Positions 8,943-18,112 of a DNA stretch of 64,000 nt are shown here, piece after piece. Position numbers and translations under genes: made by a program. Location of the stretch: positions 1 through 64,000 of the forward strand of contig NZ_JAMOKO010000005.1 in NCBI RefSeq assembly GCF_023656745.1, given 5' to 3'. Position 1 is the stretch's first letter. Each line of letters opens with the position of its first letter. The DNA comes from Collinsella sp. BG-O-102. GTDB taxonomy: Bacteria; Actinomycetota; Coriobacteriia; Coriobacteriales; Coriobacteriaceae. The notes under the pieces were generated by a model, which saw only the letters and a program-made list of their open reading frames with translations, was not told where the DNA came from and made no database searches.

Positions 8943-9978
8943 TTCCGCCGACCTCGCCTCGTGCGAGTCTGCAGATATTCAGCGACGCATCCTCGAGCTC
9001 ATCGAGGGTGCGTCCTCCATTGCGATTTCGGGACATACTTCTCCCGATGGCGATGCCTTGGGCTCCGTATTGGGTCTGGGCCTTTCGCTCATGAAGTTTT
9101 TCCCCAACAAGGACATTGCGCTGCTGCTGGCAGACGATGACCCGGTTCCTCGCATTTACCGCTTTATGGAAGGCTCCGATCGCCTGGTGCCGGCATCTGC
9201 GTACGCCGGCAATCCGGACCTGTTCATCTCGGTGGACGTACCGGTCGTCGAGCGCCTCAATAATTCCGCCGAGGTGCTTCGTCGCTCCAAGCATGTGGTG
9301 TGCTTCGATCATCATCCGGCGCGCGAGGAGTTTGCCGAGCTGAGCCTGAGGCGCGTCGATGCCGCGGCCTGTGCCATGATCATCGACCGCTTCTTGGACA
9401 ATTGCGGCATTGTCGCACGTGATGGCGTTGCGACCTGCCTGCTGTGCGGCTTGGTTACCGATACCGGCCGTTTTCAGTACCAAAACGCCGATGCGGCCGC
9501 GTTCCATGCAGCCTCGCGCCTGGTGGCGCACGGTGCCGATCCGGCGCGCGTTGCGCTCGAGGTCTACCAGAGCATGCGCGTTGAGTTTTTGCACCTCAAG
9601 TCCATCGTTATGGGTCGCATTAAGACGGTGGCCCACGGGCGCGTCGCGTATAGCTATGCGTACCAGAGTGACCTTGAGGCTTGCGGTGTCACCTCGGATG
9701 AGTGCGACGGCCTGGTTGACGTGGTGCGTTCGGTGATGGGCGTCGAGGTCTGCATGTTCTTAAAGGGCATTGAGGGCGATACCAAGGTGCGTGGCAACCT
9801 GCGCTCCAAGGGCGACCTCGATGTGTCCGAGATTGCTGCCAACTTTGGCGGTGGCGGGCATCATGCCGCCGCCGGTTTCTCCAACAACGGAACAATTCGC
9901 GAGACGCTCGCCGTGGCACTTCCCATGCTGGCCGAGCTGGTGGGGGAGGATCCCGCTTCGGTGACCGTCGAGCTCTAA
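8935..9978 (+). CDS. nrnA: DHH/DHHA1 phosphoesterase, NrnA-type oligoribonuclease/pAp phosphatase
   Basis: Family members degrade nanoRNAs and in several species dephosphorylate pAp or hydrolyse cyclic-dinucleotide products. The 347 aa product has the N-terminal DHH domain: SGHTSPDGDALGS (His and two Asp metal ligands), SVDVP and the DHH-type signature CFDHHPA, then VTDTGRFQY. The C-terminal DHHA1 domain ends in FGGGGHHAAAGF, the substrate-binding glycine loop. Position between rbfA and truB is conserved in many Gram-positives. The exact substrate preference cannot be read from sequence. Confidence 0.9.
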   Translation: MTNSADLASCESADIQRRILELIEGASSIAISGHTSPDGDALGSVLGLGLSLMKFFPNKDIALLLADDDPVPRIYRFMEGSDRLVPASAYAGNPDLFISVDVPVVERLNNSAEVLRRSKHVVCFDHHPAREEFAELSLRRVDAAACAMIIDRFLDNCGIVARDGVATCLLCGLVTDTGRFQYQNADAAAFHAASRLVAHGADPARVALEVYQSMRVEFLHLKSIVMGRIKTVAHGRVAYSYAYQSDLEACGVTSDECDGLVDVVRSVMGVEVCMFLKGIEGDTKVRGNLRSKGDLDVSEIAANFGGGGHHAAAGFSNNGTIRETLAVALPMLAELVGEDPASVTVEL

Positions 9979-9993
9979 CTAATTGGATGGTAC

Positions 9994-10926
9994 ATGGCTC
10001 GTCGAACGCCTTCTCAATTGAATATGCTGCTCGCCGTCGATAAGCCGGTGGGCTGCACGTCCCACGATGTGGTCTCGCAATGCCGACGCGCCCTCCATGA
10101 GCGGCGCGTCGGCCATGCCGGTACGCTCGACCCCATGGCATCCGGCGTCATGGTGGTGGGCGTGGGCCAGGCCACCCGTCTGCTGGGCATGCTAACCCTC
10201 GATACCAAAAGCTACGTCGCCGACATCTCGTTTGGCGCCGAGACGAATACCGATGATGCGGAGGGCGAGGCGGTCCGCACGGTAGCTGTTGCCAACGAGC
10301 TCCGCGATTCTGCCTATGCCAGTGAGCGCTTGGCTGCCATGCTTGGTCCGCAGATGCAGGTGCCGCCGGCGTTTTCGGCTATCTCGGTCAATGGCGTTCG
10401 CGCCTACAAGTCTGCTCGCGCGGGTAATGCGGTGGACCTACCTCCGCGCCCCGTCGAGGTCTATGCCGCCGACCTGATCGCCGTGGGTGGCGAAGGTGAT
10501 ACATGTGTGTGGACGGTGGCGTTCTCGGTGAGCAAGGGCACCTATATCCGTGCGCTCGCTCGCGACCTGGGCCGTGCTTGTGATAGCGCCGCGCATATTT
10601 CCGCGCTTCGTCGCACCGCATCCGGTGTTGTTTCCATTGGCGCCTGTCATGCGGTGGAGGAGCTTTCTCCCGAGTCCGCCGCTGGCTTTGCCCTGGATCC
10701 CATTGCAGCCCTGGGCGCCACGCGTGTTGACTTGCCGGGCAATCTTGCCGACGACCTGCTCTGCGGCCGACGCATTCCCGTTGAGCGTGCGCTTGCCGAT
10801 TTCGATGCCTCGAAGGCGCCGTTTGCGTTGGTGCTCGATGGGGGGCTCAAGGCGCTCGCCCGCATTGAGGGTGGCCGCTTTGTCATGGAGCACGTGTTTC
10901 CGCAGGCCATCGGCGGTGTTCGATGA
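9994..10926 (+). CDS. truB: tRNA pseudouridine(55) synthase
   Basis: Makes pseudouridine 55 in the T-loop of tRNAs. The 310 aa product has the KPVGCTSHDVV start of the fold and the catalytic motif GHAGTLDPMASGV with Asp46 as nucleophile, followed by the YVADISFGAET and SKGTYIRALARDLG segments typical of TruB. The ATG is 15 nt after the nrnA stop. The stop codon overlaps the ribF start (ATGA). Confidence 0.96.
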   Translation: MARRTPSQLNMLLAVDKPVGCTSHDVVSQCRRALHERRVGHAGTLDPMASGVMVVGVGQATRLLGMLTLDTKSYVADISFGAETNTDDAEGEAVRTVAVANELRDSAYASERLAAMLGPQMQVPPAFSAISVNGVRAYKSARAGNAVDLPPRPVEVYAADLIAVGGEGDTCVWTVAFSVSKGTYIRALARDLGRACDSAAHISALRRTASGVVSIGACHAVEELSPESAAGFALDPIAALGATRVDLPGNLADDLLCGRRIPVERALADFDASKAPFALVLDGGLKALARIEGGRFVMEHVFPQAIGGVR

Positions 10927-11930
10927 TGCTGGCCGCTCGCGAGCTCGCGCGTATCTTTTTCGCCGGCGAGTCGGAAGAGGCCCGCATCGTTGCTGCTGAT
11001 GCGTTTGATGAGTGCGAGCACTTGGGTGCCGCATCGATTGCCATCGGCGTGTTCGACGGCGTTCACCTTGGACACCAGGAGCTCATTGCGGCGCTTGTCC
11101 GTGATGCCCGTGCCCATGGCTGTAAGGCGGTCGTGGTTACCTTCGATCCCGACCCGGATGTTGTGGTGAGCCCTTCGCCCGCTCAAAAATTGATGACGAC
11201 GGCCGACCGTCTGCACGCCTTGGCTCAGACCGGGGTCGATGCGGTGGTGGCCGTTCCCTTTACGCCTGAGGTTGCGGCGCTTGACCATGTTGATTTTCTC
11301 TTGCTGGTGTCGCGTCTGGTCGACATTCGATCGATTCGCGTTGGCAGTGACTTTAGGCTGGGTCGTGGCGGTGCTTCTGGTGTTGCCGAGATGCGCGCCT
11401 GGGGTTCCGAGCACGGCGTTGACGTGTACGGTCACGACCTGCTTTGCGAGGGCGGTGAGGCCATTTGCGCCACCCGTATCCGTCATGAGCTCGGACAGGG
11501 CCATGTGGAGCTGGCTGCTGGGTTACTCGGCCGTCCGTATGTGGTGCGTGGCGGTGTTATTCGCGGCCGTCACGAGGGTTCTGGCATGGGCTTTCCCACG
11601 GCAAACTTGCAGGTTCCCGACGGCATTCAGGTGCCAGCCGATGGCGTGTATGAGGGTCTGGTGCTGGTCGATGACACCGCGTGGCCCGCTGCCGTGAACG
11701 TCGGACTGCCGCCGACGTATGCCGACGATGCGGCATCTGCGCATCTCGAGGCTAATTTAATTGGTTATACGGGCGACCTGTACGGCGCCTCCGTTTCGCT
11801 GGCGTTTACGCGCTGGCTGCGCCCGTCGCGCGTGTTCGATTCGCTGGATGAGTTGATCGCGACCGTCGAGGGTAATATCGAAGATATTCGTCACAACTTG
11901 GGTGAGCAGGGGGTGAGCATCCGTGATTAG
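10923..11930 (+). CDS. ribF: Bifunctional riboflavin kinase/FAD synthetase
   Basis: Converts riboflavin to FMN and then FAD. The 335 aa product has the nucleotidyltransferase half first (IGVFDGVHLGHQ, the HxGH-like motif; then VVTFDPDP) and the riboflavin kinase half second (GRPYVVRG, GSGMGFPTANL, the kinase PTAN motif, then GVYEGLV). The truB-ribF order is common in bacteria. It overlaps truB by 4 nt and dnaG by 8 nt, so the operon is tightly coupled. Confidence 0.96.
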   Translation: MMLAARELARIFFAGESEEARIVAADAFDECEHLGAASIAIGVFDGVHLGHQELIAALVRDARAHGCKAVVVTFDPDPDVVVSPSPAQKLMTTADRLHALAQTGVDAVVAVPFTPEVAALDHVDFLLLVSRLVDIRSIRVGSDFRLGRGGASGVAEMRAWGSEHGVDVYGHDLLCEGGEAICATRIRHELGQGHVELAAGLLGRPYVVRGGVIRGRHEGSGMGFPTANLQVPDGIQVPADGVYEGLVLVDDTAWPAAVNVGLPPTYADDAASAHLEANLIGYTGDLYGASVSLAFTRWLRPSRVFDSLDELIATVEGNIEDIRHNLGEQGVSIRD

Positions 11931-14031
11931 CGATGAAGAAAAAGACCAGGTACGCGCTGCGTCCGATTTAGTCGCCATCGTGCAGGAAACGGTTGAGCTC
12001 AAGCCTCGCGGCCATGAGTTTTGGGGCTGCTGCCCCTTTCATGGCGAAAAGACGCCGTCCTTCCACATTATTCCCGCCACGCAGGTGTGGCATTGCTTTG
12101 GCTGCGGCGAGGGTGGCGACGTCTTCACTTATATCATGAAGCGCGAGAACCTGAGCTTTCCCGAGTCAATCCGTTATTTGGCCGACCGCGCGGGTATTGA
12201 GCTGCATGACACCGGAGATCGCCGCGAGCGCGGTACTAAGCGTGCGAGAATCTACGATCTGTGCGCCGAGACTGCTCAGTTCTACCACACCATGCTTATG
12301 CGTGGTAAGGACGGCCGTCCGCGTGAGTACTTTGCCAGCCGCGGCATGGGTGGCGACGTCTGCCGCCGCTACTGCCTGGGCTTTGCGCCGGGCCGCAACG
12401 CGCTGGTGTTGCACCTGTCCCAGGCGGGTTTTACCCCGCAGGAGATGATCGACGCCAACGTGGCCGTGAGCCGCGGGCGCGGGCAGCTCGCCGACCGCTT
12501 CTACGACCGCGTGATGTTCCCCATCTTTGACGAGCAGGGTCACAACATTGCCTTTGGCGGTCGCATCATGGGTGACGGCCAGCCTAAGTACCTCAATACC
12601 GCCGAGACGAGCGTATTTCATAAAAAGCGAAACCTCTACGGCTTTAATTGGGCCAAGGAGTTTATCGTCGCGCAGGATACCGCCATCGTGGTGGAGGGCT
12701 ATACCGACTGCATCGCCTGTTGGGAGGTGGGGATTAAAAACGTTGTCGCCACGCTGGGCACTGCGCTCACGGAGCATCACGTCAAGACGCTCACTCGCTT
12801 TGCCAAGCGCATTGTGTATATGTTCGATGGCGACGCTGCCGGTCAAAAGGCCGCGCGCCGCGCGATTCAGTTTATCGAGCAGGATTCGATGGACCTGCGC
12901 TGCGTGGTGCTGCCCGACGGCAACGATCCCATGGAGTTCATCACGGCGCACGGCGGCCAGGAGCTGCAGGAGCGCATCGACGCGGCCGAGCCGCTTATGG
13001 ATTTTGTTTACCGTTCGCTGCAGGAGTCGAGCGACATCACCACGCCGGGCGGTCGTGCCAAGGCGCTGGAGGATGCGCTGACGCTTATCTATCCGCTGCA
13101 CGACAGCTATATGATCGATACGTACTTTATCCAGATTGCCGATCTGCTGGGTTTGGATCTGGAGACCGTGCGTGCGAGCTCGGGTCGTGTGTTTCGCGAT
13201 GTCGCCAAGCGCGAAGATGCGGAACGACGTCGTGAGCAGAACTATGAGCGCCAGCGGGCACAGGCTGAGCGGTCCGGTAGCGCGGGCGGTCGGGCGTCGG
13301 GCTCTCGCGATGCCGGTCGCGGTGCTTGGGCGTCGGGCGCGACGCCGCCGGTGTCCGCGCCGGTCGAAGAAGAGCCGTACGACTATGTCCCGCTCGATGC
13401 CTACGGTGCCGCGCCCGTAGAGGTCGTCGATGATCTGCCGCCGATCGATGTGCCTGATGGTATGGGCGCTGTGCCTGTGCCTGATGGTTCGAACGCACCG
13501 GCTGCGGCGGCGCCGATGGTTTTGACCGATCTAGAGCGCAAGTCCTTGGCAGGGGAGCGCGAGCTGTTGACGATGCTCACGAGCTACCCCGACCTGTTCC
13601 GCACGTATGCCGACCGCATCTGCTCCATCGAGTGGGTTGACCCACGTCACGAGTCCATCGCATGGGCCGTTCTGGCAACGCCGCCGGGAACCGATCCTGC
13701 AGCCTGCATGGATGCGGCACGCTCGGTGTGTCCCGAGGCGGCAACGCTTGTGAGTGCCGGGCGCATCTCGGCGACGAGCAAGCACCCCACCGAGACGAAC
13801 ATCGTGTTTATGCTCGATACGCTCGAGCTCTACACCATCAAACGCCGCATGCGTGCCGCACAGGCCAAGCTGCGCCAGGACCGTTCGCTCGATGATGAGG
13901 CCCGTCGCGCGCTGACCGTTCAGGCCGCGCAGGATTCGCAGCGTCAACGCGAACTGCAAAAGTCGATCGGCGGCGTGGCGGACCCCTTCCGTTTGATCGG
14001 CCTGGAGGCCGCAGGCACCGAACAAGCCTAG
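11923..14031 (+). CDS. dnaG: DNA primase
   Basis: Synthesises RNA primers at the replication fork. The 702 aa product has the CHC2 zinc-binding domain (Cys37, His40, Cys58, Cys61 in CPFHGEKTPSF...WHCFGCG), the polymerase core with the TOPRIM fold (VVEGYTDCIA with the catalytic Glu, and YMFDGDAAGQKAA), and a C-terminal helicase-binding region after a low-complexity linker (about 430-530). The GTG start at 11923 has a G-rich Shine-Dalgarno in the ribF end and overlaps ribF by 8 nt. rpoD follows, as in the macromolecular synthesis operon of many bacteria. Confidence 0.96.
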   Translation: MISDEEKDQVRAASDLVAIVQETVELKPRGHEFWGCCPFHGEKTPSFHIIPATQVWHCFGCGEGGDVFTYIMKRENLSFPESIRYLADRAGIELHDTGDRRERGTKRARIYDLCAETAQFYHTMLMRGKDGRPREYFASRGMGGDVCRRYCLGFAPGRNALVLHLSQAGFTPQEMIDANVAVSRGRGQLADRFYDRVMFPIFDEQGHNIAFGGRIMGDGQPKYLNTAETSVFHKKRNLYGFNWAKEFIVAQDTAIVVEGYTDCIACWEVGIKNVVATLGTALTEHHVKTLTRFAKRIVYMFDGDAAGQKAARRAIQFIEQDSMDLRCVVLPDGNDPMEFITAHGGQELQERIDAAEPLMDFVYRSLQESSDITTPGGRAKALEDALTLIYPLHDSYMIDTYFIQIADLLGLDLETVRASSGRVFRDVAKREDAERRREQNYERQRAQAERSGSAGGRASGSRDAGRGAWASGATPPVSAPVEEEPYDYVPLDAYGAAPVEVVDDLPPIDVPDGMGAVPVPDGSNAPAAAAPMVLTDLERKSLAGERELLTMLTSYPDLFRTYADRICSIEWVDPRHESIAWAVLATPPGTDPAACMDAARSVCPEAATLVSAGRISATSKHPTETNIVFMLDTLELYTIKRRMRAAQAKLRQDRSLDDEARRALTVQAAQDSQRQRELQKSIGGVADPFRLIGLEAAGTEQA

Positions 14032-14100
14032 ATGTTGTGGTCAACCAGCGTATTCTCGCCTATATCCAGTTCTCTTTTTGGGTATAGACGTCAATGTGTG

Positions 14101-14109
14101 TGCTAAAGT
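14101..14109 (+). promoter_or_regulatory. Candidate extended -10 promoter for rpoD
   Basis: TGCTAAAGT has the TGn extension plus a TAAAGT -10 element, 33 bp before the rpoD start. No good -35 box is visible at the right distance, so it is a weak call; rpoD could also be read through from dnaG. Confidence 0.3.
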
Positions 14110-14141
14110 ATTGAGTCCTGTGGACTATGAAGGGAGAATCT

Positions 14142-15491
<1,350 letters not shown>

Positions 15492-15502
15492 TCAAGCAAG
15501 AG

Positions 15503-15537
15503 GCGCCCTCAAGCACATCCGCTTGAGGGCGCTTTTA
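15503..15537 (+). terminator. Terminator of rpoD
   Basis: GCGCCCTCAAGC (15503-15514) and GCTTGAGGGCGC (15521-15532) pair perfectly around ACATCC, followed by TTTTA. Confidence 0.85.
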
Positions 15538-15543
15538 TGTAGT

Positions 15544-15591
15544 CGTTGGGGACGTTCTTGAATGACTGGTCGTTTAAGAACGTCCCCAATG
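15544..15591. repeat. REP-like palindrome, GGGGACGTTCTT family, copy 1
   Basis: The left arm CGTTGGGGACGTTCTTGAA (15544-15562) matches the reverse complement of 15573-15591 at 17 of 19 positions. The same arm recurs at 43404 and in shorter form at 35873. It lies between the rpoD terminator and the tRNA promoter. Confidence 0.7.
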
Positions 15592-15621
15592 ACTGGGTCG
15601 GAAAATTTCTTAAAAAAGTTC

Positions 15622-15649
15622 TTGCCCTGAGCTGATTCGTCCGTATAAT
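15622..15649 (+). promoter_or_regulatory. Promoter of the tRNA-Asn pair
   Basis: TTGCCC (15622-15627), 16 bp spacer, TATAAT (15644-15649), about 30 bp before the first tRNA. A perfect -10 box fits a strong stable-RNA promoter. Confidence 0.75.
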
Positions 15650-15679
15650 AAACTTCGTTGCTTGAGAGCACGCACCTAT

Positions 15680-15754
15680 TCCTCGGTAGCTCAATGGTAG
15701 AGCACGCGGCTGTTAACCGCGCTGTTGTAGGTTCGAGTCCTACCCGGGGAGCCA
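15680..15754 (+). tRNA. tRNA-Asn (GUU), copy 1
   Basis: A 75-nt cloverleaf including an encoded CCA. The acceptor arm TCCTCGG pairs with CCGGGGA, the anticodon stem CGCGG/CCGCG closes the loop CTGTTAA with anticodon GTT, and the T-arm carries GGTTCGAGTCC. It is identical to the second copy 33 nt downstream. Confidence 0.97.
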
Positions 15755-15787
15755 GAATTTTCCAGCCCTTTCCGTTGGGCTTTAAAT

Positions 15788-15862
15788 TCCTCGGTAGCTC
15801 AATGGTAGAGCACGCGGCTGTTAACCGCGCTGTTGTAGGTTCGAGTCCTACCCGGGGAGCCA
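15788..15862 (+). tRNA. tRNA-Asn (GUU), copy 2
   Basis: Identical in sequence to the copy at 15680-15754, including the encoded CCA. The two are clearly co-transcribed from the promoter at 15622 and end at the terminator at 15870. Confidence 0.97.
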
Positions 15863-15869
15863 GGTTGTA

Positions 15870-15898
15870 AAACCCGTCGCTTATGCGGCGGGTTTTTT
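15870..15898 (+). terminator. Terminator of the tRNA-Asn operon
   Basis: AAACCCGTCGC (15870-15880) pairs with GCGGCGGGTTT (15885-15895), with one G-U pair, around TTAT, and the T-run extends to 15898. Confidence 0.88.
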
Positions 15899-16057
15899 CA
15901 TGCCGCGATCGCCGTTCGCGAACGTTACCATATCAACATTTCGTGTCGAGGATGTAATCCCGAGGCCCGCCACCTCAACATGCCGCGGTCGTTGTAGAAT
16001 ATTGCAATGATTGCTCCCACGACATGGTGCCGCGAGCACCAAGAAAAGGAGATTCTT

Positions 16058-16414
16058 GTGTCTGAGACCATTAACGGCAGCCTGAGCGTCTCGAACGACG
16101 TTATTGCCGATATTGCCGGTTATGCCGCGATGACGTGCTATGGCGTTGTCGGTATGGCTGAGCAGCTCCAGGGCGCCGAGAGCGTGCGCCTGCTTGCCGG
16201 TCAGCGCCTCCGCAAGGGCGTGCTTGTCTCCGCCGACGAGAACGGCCTTACGGTCGATCTTCACGTCGTGCTCGAGAACGGCGTCAACATGAAGTCCGTC
16301 TGCCACAATCTTTCGAGCTCCGTTGCCTTTACCCTGCAGGAGATCGCCCAGATCGATCCCGCCAGCCTTAAGATCGGCATCCATATCGACGCGCTCAAGA
16401 GCCGTCTGAACTAG
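16058..16414 (+). CDS. Asp23/Gls24 family envelope stress protein (YloU-like)
   Basis: The 118 aa product matches the Asp23/YloU family: SLSVSNDVIADIAGYAAMTCYGVVGMA at the start and repeated acidic beta-strands with IHIDALK near the end. These small cytosolic proteins can associate with the membrane; their biochemical role is not settled. The GTG at 16058 has AAAAGGAGA 5 nt upstream; an earlier in-frame ATG (16007) has no good site. The gene directly downstream is FakA/YloV-like, as in Bacillus yloU-yloV. A second family member lies at 62194. Confidence 0.88.
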   Translation: MSETINGSLSVSNDVIADIAGYAAMTCYGVVGMAEQLQGAESVRLLAGQRLRKGVLVSADENGLTVDLHVVLENGVNMKSVCHNLSSSVAFTLQEIAQIDPASLKIGIHIDALKSRLN

Positions 16415-16441
16415 CATCCGAAAACGGAGATTCAAATACCC

Positions 16442-18103
16442 ATGATTGCAAAGACCATTCGCACCTGTTTTCCGATCGCTGCGGCTGCCGTTTCCGACAA
16501 GGCCGAGGAGATCAACAAGCTCAACGTCTTCCCCGTACCCGACGGCGACACCGGCACCAACATGTCGCTCACGCTCGCCTCGGTGACCAAGGAGCTTTCC
16601 GCCCTTCCCGCCGATGCCGATATGGAGGCCATCGCCGGCGCCATCACCCACGGCTCCCTGATGGGTGCCCGCGGTAACTCCGGAGTCATCACCTCGCAGA
16701 TTCTGCGCGGCGTGGCCGAGGGTCTTGTCTCTGCCGACGAGCCTATTACGTCCGCCAACATTGCCTTCGCCTTCCGTCGTGCCGTCAAGGTTGCCTTCCA
16801 GGCTGTCCGCAAGCCCATCGAGGGCACGATCCTCACGGTCCTGCGCGATGTCTCGACCAAGGCCGATGAGTGCGAGAAGAAGAAGTTCTCGGCCGAGGAT
16901 GCGCTCGATGCTATCGTCGTCGAGGCGTACCAGTCCGTCGCCCGCACGCCCGACCTGCTGCCCGTTCTGAAGGAGAACGGCGTGGTCGACTCCGGCGCCT
17001 TTGGCTTTGCCATCTTCCTGGAGAACTTTGTGGCTGCAGCACTTGGCCGCAGCACCGTTGTCGAGGATTTCTCCGCCACGTTTGATTCCGCTGGCTCTGC
17101 CCGCGACGCGGCCCTTGGTCGCGTTGAGATCGAGGCCAACGACGATTGGGAGGGCTCGGAGTTCCGCTACTGCAACGAGTTCCTGTTTAAGGCCGACGCC
17201 CCGTTTGACGAGGACGAGTGCCTTAAGTTCCTGGGTTCCATGGGCGACTGCGAGCTACTCGTGGGCGCCTATCCCGACTACAAGATCCATGTGCACTCCA
17301 ACACCCCCAACCTGGTGCTCGAGCACATGCTGCAGCTCGGTCAGATCTATGAGGTCTTTATCCACAACATGGAGATGGAGGCCCACGACCGTACCGCCAA
17401 GATTCACGAGGACCAGGAGAAGGCCGCCGAGCCCGCGAAGGCCCTGGGCTTTGTCGCCGTTGCCGCCGGTTCCGGCGAGGCCGACATCCTTAAGTCCCTC
17501 GGCGTCGATGTGATCGTGTCGGGTGGCCAGACCATGAACCCCTCGACTGCAGACCTGCTGGGCGCCGTTGACCAGGTCAACGCGACCTCGGTTATCATCC
17601 TGCCCAATAACGGCAACATCCGCATGGCTGCCGAGGCCGCAGCCTCTGCCTGCACCGACAAGAAGGTCGCCGTCGTTCCCACCAAGACCGTTCCGCAGGC
17701 CTTCTCCGCGCTGTTCGCGGTCCTGCCCGATTCCGAGCTCGAGGACGCCGTCGCCGCCATGGTCGACGCCATCAGCGAGGTCCGCGATGGCGAGGTCACC
17801 CGCGCCGTGCGCGATTCCAGCGCTTCTGACGGCTCTCCGATTCACTCCGGTGACGTCATGGGTATCATCGCCGGCTCCATCGACGTGGTCGGCTCCGACG
17901 TGAAGCAGGTCACGCTCGACTGCATCAACCGCATGCAGGAGGAAGAGGAGGGCGACGCGCTGACGATTCTGGCCGGCGAGGAGCTGTCCGATGAGGCCTT
18001 CCAGGAGATCGTCGACGCTATCGAGGAGGCTCAGCCCGATCTGGAGATCGACGCCCATCGTGGCGAGCAGCCGCTCTATCCCGTGATTTTCTCGATCGAG
18101 TAG
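16442..18103 (+). CDS. DAK2-domain fatty acid kinase subunit-like protein (FakA/YloV)
   Basis: FakA phosphorylates fatty acids bound to FakB (DegV) proteins, feeding exogenous fatty acids to PlsX/PlsY. The 553 aa product has the DhaL-type ATP-binding domain first, with the signature NKLNVFPVPDGDTGTNM (Asp residues bind Mg-ATP) and HGSLMGARGNSGVI, then the middle domain and a C-terminal DegV-like domain (DVIVSGGQTMNPST, IILPNNGNI). Length and order match FakA. No FakB is visible in the window. Pairing with the Asp23 gene is conserved in Gram-positives. Confidence 0.9.
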   Translation: MIAKTIRTCFPIAAAAVSDKAEEINKLNVFPVPDGDTGTNMSLTLASVTKELSALPADADMEAIAGAITHGSLMGARGNSGVITSQILRGVAEGLVSADEPITSANIAFAFRRAVKVAFQAVRKPIEGTILTVLRDVSTKADECEKKKFSAEDALDAIVVEAYQSVARTPDLLPVLKENGVVDSGAFGFAIFLENFVAAALGRSTVVEDFSATFDSAGSARDAALGRVEIEANDDWEGSEFRYCNEFLFKADAPFDEDECLKFLGSMGDCELLVGAYPDYKIHVHSNTPNLVLEHMLQLGQIYEVFIHNMEMEAHDRTAKIHEDQEKAAEPAKALGFVAVAAGSGEADILKSLGVDVIVSGGQTMNPSTADLLGAVDQVNATSVIILPNNGNIRMAAEAAASACTDKKVAVVPTKTVPQAFSALFAVLPDSELEDAVAAMVDAISEVRDGEVTRAVRDSSASDGSPIHSGDVMGIIAGSIDVVGSDVKQVTLDCINRMQEEEEGDALTILAGEELSDEAFQEIVDAIEEAQPDLEIDAHRGEQPLYPVIFSIE

Positions 18104-18112
18104 GCTCTGCCC

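Noticed and set aside
15658-15870. Small protein gene across the two tRNAs
   Set aside because: The repeated translated sequence simply reflects the duplicated tRNA-Asn genes.
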